DNA from: Actinophytocola algeriensis
GTDB taxonomy: Bacteria > Actinomycetota > Actinomycetes > Mycobacteriales > Pseudonocardiaceae
Length of the DNA: 64,000 nucleotides
Reading direction: 5' to 3'
Assembly (NCBI RefSeq): GCF_014203735.1
Contig: NZ_JACHJQ010000001.1
Span: forward strand, 793,269 to 857,268
Position numbers and translations under genes: made by a program. How positions within the stretch are numbered: position 1 is the stretch's first letter; every line of letters starts with the position of its first letter. Positions 33,330 through 41,255 of this stretch are shown piece after piece. Below the pieces are notes generated by a model that had not been told where the DNA came from, made no database searches, and saw nothing but the letters and a program-made list of their open reading frames with translations.

Positions 33330-34268
33330 TCAGGCGGCCTTGTTCTTGGCGAGGGTGAGGTAGACGTCGTCGAGGCTCGGCTCGGTGAGTGCCAGCTCGG
33401 CCACCTCGACGCGGACCTCGTCGAGCGCGCGGACCACGACGGCGAGGTCCGCGGAGGTGTCGACGGGGGTGCGCAGCTCGGCGCGTGGCTCGTCGAGCAC
33501 CGGCGCGAGGCCGTGGCGCTCGAGCGAGACGATGGCGGCGGGCGCGTCCTGCGGCGAGGCGAGCGTGACGTGCACGGCCCGCTTGCCGACCTGCGACTTC
33601 AGCTCCGCGGCCGTGCCGGAGGCGACGACCCTGCCCGCCGACAGCACCGTGATCGCGTCGGCGAGGCGGTCGGCCTCCTCGAGGTACTGGGTGGTCAGCA
33701 ATACGGTCGTACCGTCACCGACCAGCTCCTCGACGATCCCCCACATGCCGAGCCGGCTCTCCGGGTCCAGGCCGGTCGTCGGCTCGTCGAGGAAGATCAC
33801 GTCCGGCCTGCCGACCAGGCTCGCGGCGAGGTCGAGCCGCCTGCGCATGCCGCCCGAGTACGTCCTGGCGGCCCGCTTGGCGGCGGCGGTGAGGTCGAAC
33901 AGGTCCAGCAGCTCGTCGGCCCGCGCCCTGGCCTCGCGGCGGGTCGCGCCGAGCAGCCGGGCGATGAGCACGAGGTTGTCGACCCCGGAGAGCTGCTCGT
34001 CGACGGACGCGAACTGCCCGGTCAGGCCGATGCGTCCGCGCACCTCGTCGCCGTCGCGCGCCACGTCGAACCCTGCGACGCGGGCCGTGCCGCTCGTGGG
34101 CGGGAACATCGTGGTGAGGATGTTGACCAGCGTGGTCTTGCCTGCGCCGTTGTGGCCGAGCAGGCCGAGCACGGATCCGCGCGGCACCTCGACGGTGACG
34201 GCGTCGAGTGCGGTCACGTCGCCGAAGGCCTTGGTGATTCCGGTGGCCTCGATCATGAGGTCGTTCAT
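33330..34268 (-). CDS. DrrA-like ABC transporter ATP-binding protein
   Basis: A 312-residue protein: Walker A GHNGAGKTT, signature YSGGMRRRLDLAASL, Walker B VIFLDEPTTGLDP and the H-loop replaced by TTQYLEEADRLAD, as in daunorubicin-resistance ATPases. The extra C-terminal 80 residues (ASPQDAPAAIVSLERHGLAP, LTEPSLDDVYLTL) are the DUF4162/DrrA extension. ATG overlaps the TetR stop by four bases (ATGA). It powers the adjacent permease. Confidence 0.93.
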   Translation of the reverse strand: MNDLMIEATGITKAFGDVTALDAVTVEVPRGSVLGLLGHNGAGKTTLVNILTTMFPPTSGTARVAGFDVARDGDEVRGRIGLTGQFASVDEQLSGVDNLVLIARLLGATRREARARADELLDLFDLTAAAKRAARTYSGGMRRRLDLAASLVGRPDVIFLDEPTTGLDPESRLGMWGIVEELVGDGTTVLLTTQYLEEADRLADAITVLSAGRVVASGTAAELKSQVGKRAVHVTLASPQDAPAAIVSLERHGLAPVLDEPRAELRTPVDTSADLAVVVRALDEVRVEVAELALTEPSLDDVYLTLAKNKAA

Positions 34269-34909
34269 GGCTTGCTCCCCTTTTCAGTGCGGATGACCCC
34301 GTGGAGGAACAGGTCGACGATCTCGGCCGGGTCCCCCATGGACTCGCCGAAACCGTGGCCCTGCATGCGGTTGGTGAACACGAGGCCGAGCAGCATCCGC
34401 ACGGCCCGCTCGGGGTCGACGCGGAGGTTGTCGGCGGTCTCGTCGAACAGGCCGCCCATGGCGTGCGATACGCGGAGCATCTCGGGTGGCGGGCCCGGCT
34501 CGTGTTCTTTCTCGTCCCCGTGCATGCGCTGCCGCATGGCCTCGGGGGAGACGCCGCCGGTCCGCATCGCCTGCCCGACGGCCCAGATGCGGTCGAGGTA
34601 GCCGCTGATCGCCTCGACGCCGAGGGTGAGCCGCCCCGCCAGCGGGCCGCCGGTGCCGATGCGCTCAATGACCGCGACTTCCTCGTCGGAGTTCAACCCG
34701 GCCCGCATGCAGGCGATGAGCAGGTCCTGCTTGTCCTTGAAGGCGCGGAAGACCGTGCCCTCTGCGATGCCCGCGGCGGCGGCGATCTGGCTCGTGGAGA
34801 CGTTGCCGCCGTGCTCGATCAGCAGGGGGAGTGTCGTGCGCACGATCGCGGCGCGCCGCTCTTCCTGGCTCATCGCGGGCGCCCGGCGCCTCTTCTCGTC
34901 CTCGACCAT
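34265..34909 (-). CDS. TetR-family transcriptional regulator
   Basis: A 214-residue regulator with N-terminal helix-turn-helix (AAIVRTTLPLLIEHGGNVST, SQIAAAAGIAEGTVFRAFKD) and a variable helical ligand domain. ATG 34909 (MVEDEKRRRAP) is chosen; upstream Met codons lie within the operator region. It is the first gene of the efflux operon and has two tandem palindromes 13-55 bases ahead of it, implying autorepression and induction of the pump by a ligand. Confidence 0.92.
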   Translation of the reverse strand: MVEDEKRRRAPAMSQEERRAAIVRTTLPLLIEHGGNVSTSQIAAAAGIAEGTVFRAFKDKQDLLIACMRAGLNSDEEVAVIERIGTGGPLAGRLTLGVEAISGYLDRIWAVGQAMRTGGVSPEAMRQRMHGDEKEHEPGPPPEMLRVSHAMGGLFDETADNLRVDPERAVRMLLGLVFTNRMQGHGFGESMGDPAEIVDLFLHGVIRTEKGSKP

Positions 34910-34921
34910 GCTGCCAATGTA

Positions 34922-34964
34922 TGAGTGAGTTCTCACTCACGTCAATGAGTGAGGACTCACTCAT
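34922..34964. promoter_or_regulatory. Two tandem TetR operators
   Basis: Operator 1 is TGAGTGAG-TT-CTCACTCA (34922-34939). Operator 2 is ATGAGTGAG-GA-CTCACTCAT (34945-34964). Both are perfect inverted repeats of the same half-site (TGAGTGAG) with a 2-base spacer, 24 bases centre to centre, directly upstream of the TetR gene. Confidence 0.9.
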
Positions 34965-35104
34965 GCGGTGACGCCTACCACAGCCCACCGACATTTCCCG
35001 GTCCGCGCCGCCGTCGATCGGCGAGTTGTCCACAGCAGCACCGGTGATCCACAACCCGCCGGTAACTCCCGGCACCCGTCGGCCGTTCGCGGCACGCTTG
35101 GCCC

Positions 35105-35545
35105 ATGTTCGAAACACCGATCACCGTCACCGGCCGGGTCGTCACCGACGTGGCGACCCGCGTGACCGCGGCGGGAGACAAAGTGGCCAACTTCCGCATC
35201 CTCTGCCAGGAACGCCGCTACGACAGGGAACAGGAGACATGGGTGGACGGCGACCGCCTGTACATGCGCGTGACCGGCTGGCGCAAGCTCGCCGAGGGCC
35301 TGGGTGCGCTGGAGAAAGGTGACCAGGTGGTGGTGAGCGGCCGGCTGAAGGTCCACGAGTACACCGCCGCGGACGGCACCCTGCGCGCCGGCCCCGAGAT
35401 CGATGCCCGGGCAGTGGGCCCGGACCTCGCCTGGCACACGGTGATCGTCAACCGGCGAGCGTGGGCGTCCGCGGACCAACTCGCGCTGGTCGGACCGACG
35501 GGCCAACCCGAGACACCGGAAGAGGAGGTGGCCGACGCGGCCTGA
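35105..35545 (+). CDS. ssb: Single-stranded DNA-binding protein (SsbB-type)
   Basis: A 146-residue OB-fold protein: ETPITVTGRVVTDVATRVTA, VANFRILCQERRYDREQETW, LYMRVTGWRKLAEGLGALEK and GDQVVVSGRLKV. The C-terminus (ETPEEEVADAA) lacks the DDDIPF-like acidic tip needed to recruit partners in major SSBs, so this is a secondary SSB. The gene order SSB, EttA, (GGDEF), GDH matches M. tuberculosis Rv2478c-Rv2476c. It may function in DNA uptake or repair. Confidence 0.9.
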   Translation: MFETPITVTGRVVTDVATRVTAAGDKVANFRILCQERRYDREQETWVDGDRLYMRVTGWRKLAEGLGALEKGDQVVVSGRLKVHEYTAADGTLRAGPEIDARAVGPDLAWHTVIVNRRAWASADQLALVGPTGQPETPEEEVADAA

Positions 35546-35578
35546 TCTCCGCCTCTCTCACCGTCTGCCCCAGGTTTC

Positions 35579-35623
35579 CGCAGGAGCCGAACCTGCGACC
35601 CAGAGCGTGGCGGCCTCGCCCAC
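35579..35623 (-). other. Degenerate tRNA-Arg-like sequence (possible att remnant)
   Basis: From 35580 on, 25 of 27 bases match the T-arm/variable-loop segment of tRNA-Arg(TCT) at 27.84 kb, including an uninterrupted CGAACCTGCGACCCAGAGC. Similarity then fades through the anticodon arm. The acceptor and D-arms are absent. It is either a tRNA pseudogene or an attachment-site scar. Confidence 0.6.
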
Positions 35624-35823
35624 GGTGGAGGGCCACACAATGTTCGTCCACCCGGCCGACCCGGTCGGGTGAACCAGCCGAGTCCCGGAAGGAGTCGATC
35701 ACCCTGGCCTTCGTGGTCCGGTCCCTCTGCCGGTGGATTGCCGCCTGACCGCACATCGTTCGCGTAGGCAAAACAGCCACACCGCGGTCATGGCCGAGCA
35801 CCGACCGCTCTACGATCGCGCCC

Positions 35824-37500
35824 ATGGCCGAGTTCATCTACACCATGAAGAAGGTGCGCAAGGCGCACGGGGACAAGGTCATCCTTGATGACGTCTACAT
35901 CCAGTTCTACCCCGGGGCGAAGATCGGGGTGGTCGGCCCCAACGGCGCTGGCAAGTCGAGCGTGCTCAAGATCATGGCGGGGTTGGACCAGCCGAACAAC
36001 GGCGAGGCGTTCCTGTCCCCCGGGTACACGGTCGGCATCCTGCAGCAGGAGCCGCCGCTGAACGAGGAGAAGACGGTCCTCGGCAACGTCCAGGAGGGCG
36101 TCGGCGAGATCCACCAGAAGCTCATCCGCTACAACGAGATCGCCGAGCTGATGGCGACGGACTACTCGGACGAGCTGATGGAGGAGATGAGCAAGCTCCA
36201 GGAGGACATCGACCACGCGGACGCGTGGGACCTGGACTCGCAGCTCGAGCAGGCGATGGACGCGCTGCGCTGCCCGCCGCCGGACGCGGACGTCACGCTG
36301 CTCTCCGGTGGTGAGCGCCGACGGGTGGCGCTGTGCAAGCTGCTGCTGTCGAAGCCGGACCTGCTGCTGCTGGACGAGCCGACCAACCACCTGGACGCGG
36401 AGAGCGTGCTGTGGCTGGAACAGCACCTGCAGCAGTACTCGGGCGCCGTCCTCGCCGTCACACACGACCGGTACTTCCTGGACAACCTCTCGCAGTGGAT
36501 CCTCGAGCTCGACCGGGGGCGCGCGCACCCGTACGAGGGCAACTACTCCACCTACCTGGAGAAGAAGGCCGAGCGGCTCGCGGTCCAGGGCAAGAAGGAC
36601 CAGAAGCTGCAGAAGCGGCTGAAGGACGAGCTCGCGTGGGTGCGGTCCAACGCGAAGGCGCGGCAGACCAAGTCCAGGGCTCGTCTCGACCGGTACGAGG
36701 AGATGGCGGCGGAGGCCGAGCGGACGCGCAAGCTCGACTTCGAGGAGATCCAGATCCCGCCGGGGCCGAGGCTGGGCAACATCGTCGTCGAGGTCGACAA
36801 GCTCAGGAAGGGCTTCGGCGACCGGGTCCTGATCGACGGCCTGTCGTTCGACCTGCCCCGCAACGGCATCATCGGCGTGATCGGGCCGAACGGTGTCGGC
36901 AAGTCGACGCTGTTCAAGACCATCGTGGGCATGGAGAAGCCGGACGCGGGCGAGGTCAAGGTCGGCGACACGGTGAAGCTGTCCTACGTCGACCAGGAAC
37001 GTGGCGGGATCGACCCGAAGAAGAACGTGTGGGAGGTGGTGTCGGAAGGGCTGGACTACATCCACGTCGGCCAGGTCGAGATGCCGTCCCGCGCGTACGT
37101 CAGTGCGTTCGGGTTCAAGGGTGCCGACCAGCAGAAGCCGGCGGGCGTGCTGTCCGGTGGCGAGCGCAACCGGCTCAACCTGGCGCTGACCCTCAAGCAG
37201 GGCGGCAACCTGATCCTGCTCGACGAGCCGACGAACGACCTCGACGTGGAAACTCTCGGCTCGCTCGAGAACGCGTTGGAGCAGTTCCCGGGCTGTGCGG
37301 TCGTGATCTCTCACGACAGGTGGTTCCTCGACCGCGTCGCGACGCATATCCTCGCGTGGGAGGGCACCGACGAGAACCCAGCCAAGTGGTTCTGGTTCGA
37401 GGGCAACTTCGAGGGCTACGAGAAGAACAAGATCGAGCGCCTCGGAGAGGAAGCCGCCCGCCCGCATCGGGTCACCTACCGCAAGCTGACCCGCGACTAG
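35824..37500 (+). CDS. ettA: Energy-dependent translational throttle protein EttA
   Basis: A 558-residue ABC-F protein acting on the ribosomal E site. Two ABC domains: Walker A GPNGAGKSS (38-46), signature LLSGGERRRVALCKLL, Walker B LLLLDEPTNHLD; then GPNGVGKST, LSGGERNRLNLALTL, LILLDEPTNDLD. Arg/Lys-rich linker and arm regions between them (AVQGKKDQKLQKRLKDELAW, ARQTKSRARLDRYEE). N-terminus MAEFIYTMKKVRKAHGDK is diagnostic for EttA. In ATP-limited cells EttA is known to throttle the first peptide-bond step. Followed 12 bases later by the large TPR protein gene. Confidence 0.95.
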   Translation: MAEFIYTMKKVRKAHGDKVILDDVYIQFYPGAKIGVVGPNGAGKSSVLKIMAGLDQPNNGEAFLSPGYTVGILQQEPPLNEEKTVLGNVQEGVGEIHQKLIRYNEIAELMATDYSDELMEEMSKLQEDIDHADAWDLDSQLEQAMDALRCPPPDADVTLLSGGERRRVALCKLLLSKPDLLLLDEPTNHLDAESVLWLEQHLQQYSGAVLAVTHDRYFLDNLSQWILELDRGRAHPYEGNYSTYLEKKAERLAVQGKKDQKLQKRLKDELAWVRSNAKARQTKSRARLDRYEEMAAEAERTRKLDFEEIQIPPGPRLGNIVVEVDKLRKGFGDRVLIDGLSFDLPRNGIIGVIGPNGVGKSTLFKTIVGMEKPDAGEVKVGDTVKLSYVDQERGGIDPKKNVWEVVSEGLDYIHVGQVEMPSRAYVSAFGFKGADQQKPAGVLSGGERNRLNLALTLKQGGNLILLDEPTNDLDVETLGSLENALEQFPGCAVVISHDRWFLDRVATHILAWEGTDENPAKWFWFEGNFEGYEKNKIERLGEEAARPHRVTYRKLTRD

Positions 37501-37512
37501 GTTGGGGGTGCG

Positions 37513-40500
37513 GTGGCGGCGGCCTGGAACGACCTACCGGCGATCGGTGGGCTGCACGAGTGCGCCGCGCTCGTGGGCTCAGCGGAAGCGCTCCGTGTGA
37601 GCGCGCCGGAGCTCAGTGTCCAGCTCGCCAGGCGCGCGCTGCTGGTCGGCGCCACCGACGCCTCGGCAGCCACCACCGACGTCGGTGAGGGCAGGAACCT
37701 GTTGATGCGTGCACAGGCGTTGCTCGCGTCGGGGTTCGTCCGGGTCAGCCAGCACCCGAAGGCCGTCGAACCCGGGTTCGCGGCCCTCGCGCTGGCCGAG
37801 TCCGGCGGTGCCCCGGACGTCGCCGCCGGGGTGCGGATCGATCTGGCCGCGTGCGCGCAGCAGGTCGGCGAGCCGCTCCTGGGCGGCGCGATCCTGCGTC
37901 CGGTGCTGGAGTCCGTGCAGACACCGCCGTCGGTGCGGGCCACGGCACTGGGCAGGCTCGTCGGCTGCGTCGCACACGTGGCACGGCGCGACGACATCGA
38001 GGACGCGCTCTCCGAAGCCGACCGCCTGCTCGCCGCCGACAACGGGATCACCGCGGACGTGCGGCGGATGGAACGGGCCCGCCTCGCGGTGCGGTCCGCC
38101 GGCTACCACCGCTGGTACGGCGACACCGAGGACGCGATCACCGCGGCCCGCGAGGGGCTGAACCTGCTGACCAGGTTGCGCAGCGACCTGCGATCGGAAA
38201 GCGACCGGCTGCGGGCGCGGCTGTCGCTGGAGCTGGTGTGCGGTCTGCTCGACGAAGGCGAGCTGCACGAGGCGGAGGCGGCCGCACACCCGGTCGTCGA
38301 CGAGCCGGTGCGCGCCACGTCGGCGGCCTCGGTCGGCAGGCTGATGCTGGCACTGGCGACGCGGGTGTACCTGCCGTCCGGCCAGACGGACCGCGGCAGG
38401 CACCTGCTGGACCAGGCGGCGTGGATGGCGGAACGCCACGCGTTGGACGGTTTGCGTGCCGACACGCTGACCGAGGTGTCCCGCCTCGATGAGCAGGCGG
38501 GCCGGGCAGGCGACGCACTGGAGGCGATGCGGTCGGCCCGTGCGGCCGAGCACCGCCGCATGCGCGCGGTGTCGCGCGCCGCCCGCATCGTGCTGGTGGA
38601 GGTGGGCGCCAACCACGGCGTCCGCGACACCACCCAGCAGTCGGTGGCGGCGATGGTGCGTCAGCTCGCACACCCGGCCGGGCTGCCTGCCGCGGTGGCT
38701 CCGCCGCCACAGGTCGGCCCCTCCTCGGCCACACCGTCGCGGGAGAACCACACGCCACCCGCCGCCGCGGAGCTGGCGGGCACGGTCGACATGGACGACG
38801 AGGGCACCCGCCTGCTGGACCGGGAGGCCTTGTTCCGCAGGCTCCGCTCGGTCCGCAAGGGCGAACGGCCGGTCGCGCTGACCCTGGTCCGCCTCGAACC
38901 GAACGGTGACGGTGGCAAGGACGACGACCGCGGTCCGGACACGGGCATCATGGCCGGCCTGGCCGACAGGGTCCGTGACATGGCCCCGGACAACGCCGAG
39001 GTGGCGAGGTCCGACGGCGGTGAGCTCGCGGTCATCCTCCCCGCCACCACGAGGGACCAGGCGGAGGAGTTCGCGGCCACCATCCGCGAGTCCGACTGGG
39101 CGAGCGCCGAGGACATGAACATCAGCACCGGCGTGGTGCAGACAGACCATGCCACCACCGACGCGGCAGGCATGCTGACCGCGGCCCGCGACGCACTGAC
39201 CCCAGGACAGCCCCCCGCACAGACGGCACAGGTCCCGCCCCAAGCGGCACAGACTCCGGCACACACGGCGCAGGCTCAGGCGGCGCAGGCTCAGGCGGCG
39301 AACGCGGCCTCTCTGGCGGACACGTCGGCGGCACTGCACTCGGCCCTGTCGGAGGACACGCCCACCAGACCGCTGAACGCGAGGCCTGCCGAACAGGGGC
39401 CTGCTGAGCAGGGGACCACCGAACAGGCAGGCGGCCGCTCGATCCTGAGCGCCCTGAGCATCCCGTCGGGCAGCGGCGGCCGCCGAAGGGCGGGCGAGGA
39501 ACAACCCCCGGGTGCGAAGTCCCGCTGGCCGGCCGAACCGGCGGAGGCCCCGCGCTGGACCAGGGCGGAACGAAGGGCACAACAGGAGTCGACCTGGCTC
39601 GCCGACCCGACCTCAAGACCCCAGGGCGGCTGGCCCGCCTCGGCGGAGGAACCGAGCCAGGGCAAACGAGCCGCCACGCCGGACAAGCCGTCGTTCGGCG
39701 AAACCGTTGCCCTGAACCGAACCCAGCTCCCCACCCACCACGGCAACCCCCCGGGCGAGACCACCCGCCGCGACCTCCGGACCCCGGCGACCACAGGCTC
39801 CTCGGCCACAACCAACGAGGCCGCTCGGCCATCCGCCGCCCCCCAGGACACCGCGGCGCCCGCCTCCGCCGCCCCGACGAACACCGCCCCGACGAACACC
39901 GCGCCCTCGGACACCTCCGGCCGCCACGGCACCCCGGCACCCGCTCGCGGCGAGGAGCCGGGAGCCGCTCCTCAAGCCGCCACGGATGCGAGCGCGTCCG
40001 CCGGCTCGGCGAGCAACACCACCGAGGCGCCGCGCGCCGGGACTGCTACCGGGCGCCCTGCCGAGTCCGAAGCGGCGAGCAGTCAGGCCGCGGATGCGCC
40101 GGATGTTCCGGCGGGTCGCGTCTCGCCCCCGCATGAGGACACCGCGAAGCCGGACGTTCCCGCTGAGCCGCCGTCCGCCGCGGTCGCCACCGCGAGTGGC
40201 GCCGACGCTCCTGAGCCAGGCCTGAACGGGACCGGTGGCTGGGGTTCCGGAGACGGCGGGTTCGCGGCCGGGCTCGCGGGGCTGTCCAGCGGAGGAACGC
40301 TGCGCGGTGCGGGCGATGCCGAGTCCCAGCGGTCCTCCTACGAGGAGACCAAGGCCGAACTCGCCAGGATGATGTCCGCGCTCAACGCCAGGTCGCTCGC
40401 GTCGCGGGAGAGCAAGAGCAACGGGGCCCGGCAGTCGGTGCCTGCCCCGCCCGAGCCCGACGTACCCGAGCCGCCCGCCCGGTCCGACGTGGCCGAACCC

Positions 40501-41148
40501 GTGCCGGAACCCACCGTGCCGGAACCCGCCGTGCCCGTCCCGGCCCCGCAGCCCGCGCCAGGGCAGCGGTCCGGGCTCATGGCGGCCTTCGACGCGCTCA
40601 CCGGGCCCCTGCCCGGCCTCCGGGCTGAGTTCGACGCCGCCGCCGAGCTCCCCGCGCGCAGGCCGGCCAAGTCGTGGGCCGAGCTGGAGTCGTCGGCCGT
40701 GGTGGAGTCCCCCGCGGACGACCTGTTCGGGACCGAACCAGGGGCCGAGCCCGGGACCGAACCGGGCACCGAACCAGGGACCGGGACCGAGGCCGTCGCC
40801 GAGACCAGGACCACCGAGAAGCCGAAGTTCCGCTCCTCGCTGGGAGCGGCGTTCGCCGAGTTCGGGGCGACCGAGAAAAAGGTCACAGAACCGGTCAAGG
40901 AAACGGTTCAGGAAACCTCGTACGACGAGCCGATCGGACCGCAGCCGCGGCCCAACCACCTCCCGCGACGCGGGGAGAGGTCCTCCGCGACGATCGCCAG
41001 CCTGCTCACCGAGGCACTCGCCGCATACCAGTCCACGGCCGAAGATGCCGAGGAACCCCGGGCTCCCGAGCGGTTCGACTCCTTCGTCGGGGACGAGGCG
41101 GAACGGCAGCAGTCGGGGGTCAGAGGACGGCACCGGTCGCCCGAATGA
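37513..41148 (+). CDS. Large TPR / degenerate GGDEF protein with long disordered C-terminus
   Basis: 1211 residues. Residues about 1-380 are TPR-like helical repeats (AALGRLVGCVAHVARRDDIE type; quoted VGCVAHVARRDDIEDAL). Residues about 430-555 fold like a GGDEF domain (LLDREALFRRLRSVRKGERP, VALTLVRLEP), but the signature reads RSDGGELAVILP at 499-510, so the GG(D/E)EF active loop is displaced and cyclase activity is doubtful. The rest (about 560-1211) is Pro/Ala/Glu-rich and low complexity, with short repeats such as EPGTEPGTEPG. It lies between ettA and gdh, an insertion relative to M. tuberculosis. No transmembrane helix is evident. Start GTG 37513, 12 bases after ettA. Confidence 0.75.
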   Translation: MAAAWNDLPAIGGLHECAALVGSAEALRVSAPELSVQLARRALLVGATDASAATTDVGEGRNLLMRAQALLASGFVRVSQHPKAVEPGFAALALAESGGAPDVAAGVRIDLAACAQQVGEPLLGGAILRPVLESVQTPPSVRATALGRLVGCVAHVARRDDIEDALSEADRLLAADNGITADVRRMERARLAVRSAGYHRWYGDTEDAITAAREGLNLLTRLRSDLRSESDRLRARLSLELVCGLLDEGELHEAEAAAHPVVDEPVRATSAASVGRLMLALATRVYLPSGQTDRGRHLLDQAAWMAERHALDGLRADTLTEVSRLDEQAGRAGDALEAMRSARAAEHRRMRAVSRAARIVLVEVGANHGVRDTTQQSVAAMVRQLAHPAGLPAAVAPPPQVGPSSATPSRENHTPPAAAELAGTVDMDDEGTRLLDREALFRRLRSVRKGERPVALTLVRLEPNGDGGKDDDRGPDTGIMAGLADRVRDMAPDNAEVARSDGGELAVILPATTRDQAEEFAATIRESDWASAEDMNISTGVVQTDHATTDAAGMLTAARDALTPGQPPAQTAQVPPQAAQTPAHTAQAQAAQAQAANAASLADTSAALHSALSEDTPTRPLNARPAEQGPAEQGTTEQAGGRSILSALSIPSGSGGRRRAGEEQPPGAKSRWPAEPAEAPRWTRAERRAQQESTWLADPTSRPQGGWPASAEEPSQGKRAATPDKPSFGETVALNRTQLPTHHGNPPGETTRRDLRTPATTGSSATTNEAARPSAAPQDTAAPASAAPTNTAPTNTAPSDTSGRHGTPAPARGEEPGAAPQAATDASASAGSASNTTEAPRAGTATGRPAESEAASSQAADAPDVPAGRVSPPHEDTAKPDVPAEPPSAAVATASGADAPEPGLNGTGGWGSGDGGFAAGLAGLSSGGTLRGAGDAESQRSSYEETKAELARMMSALNARSLASRESKSNGARQSVPAPPEPDVPEPPARSDVAEPVPEPTVPEPAVPVPAPQPAPGQRSGLMAAFDALTGPLPGLRAEFDAAAELPARRPAKSWAELESSAVVESPADDLFGTEPGAEPGTEPGTEPGTGTEAVAETRTTEKPKFRSSLGAAFAEFGATEKKVTEPVKETVQETSYDEPIGPQPRPNHLPRRGERSSATIASLLTEALAAYQSTAEDAEEPRAPERFDSFVGDEAERQQSGVRGRHRSPE

Positions 41149-41203
41149 GGCGCAGGGTTACGTCGTACGGTTGGCCCGTCGCCCTCGCGTGATCGCTTAG
41201 TCT

Positions 41204-41223
41204 GTGTGCCGCATGTGGCACAC
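41204..41223. promoter_or_regulatory. Operator-like inverted repeat upstream of gdh
   Basis: GTGTGCC-GCATGT-GGCACAC is a perfect 7-bp inverted repeat with a 6-base spacer, 32 bases before the gdh start. It overlaps the likely transcription start region (a TTAGTCT -10-like sequence is adjacent). The binding protein is unknown. Confidence 0.5.
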
Positions 41224-41255
41224 CGTCGTGCCGCCAATCGTGGAGTCGCCTGAAC

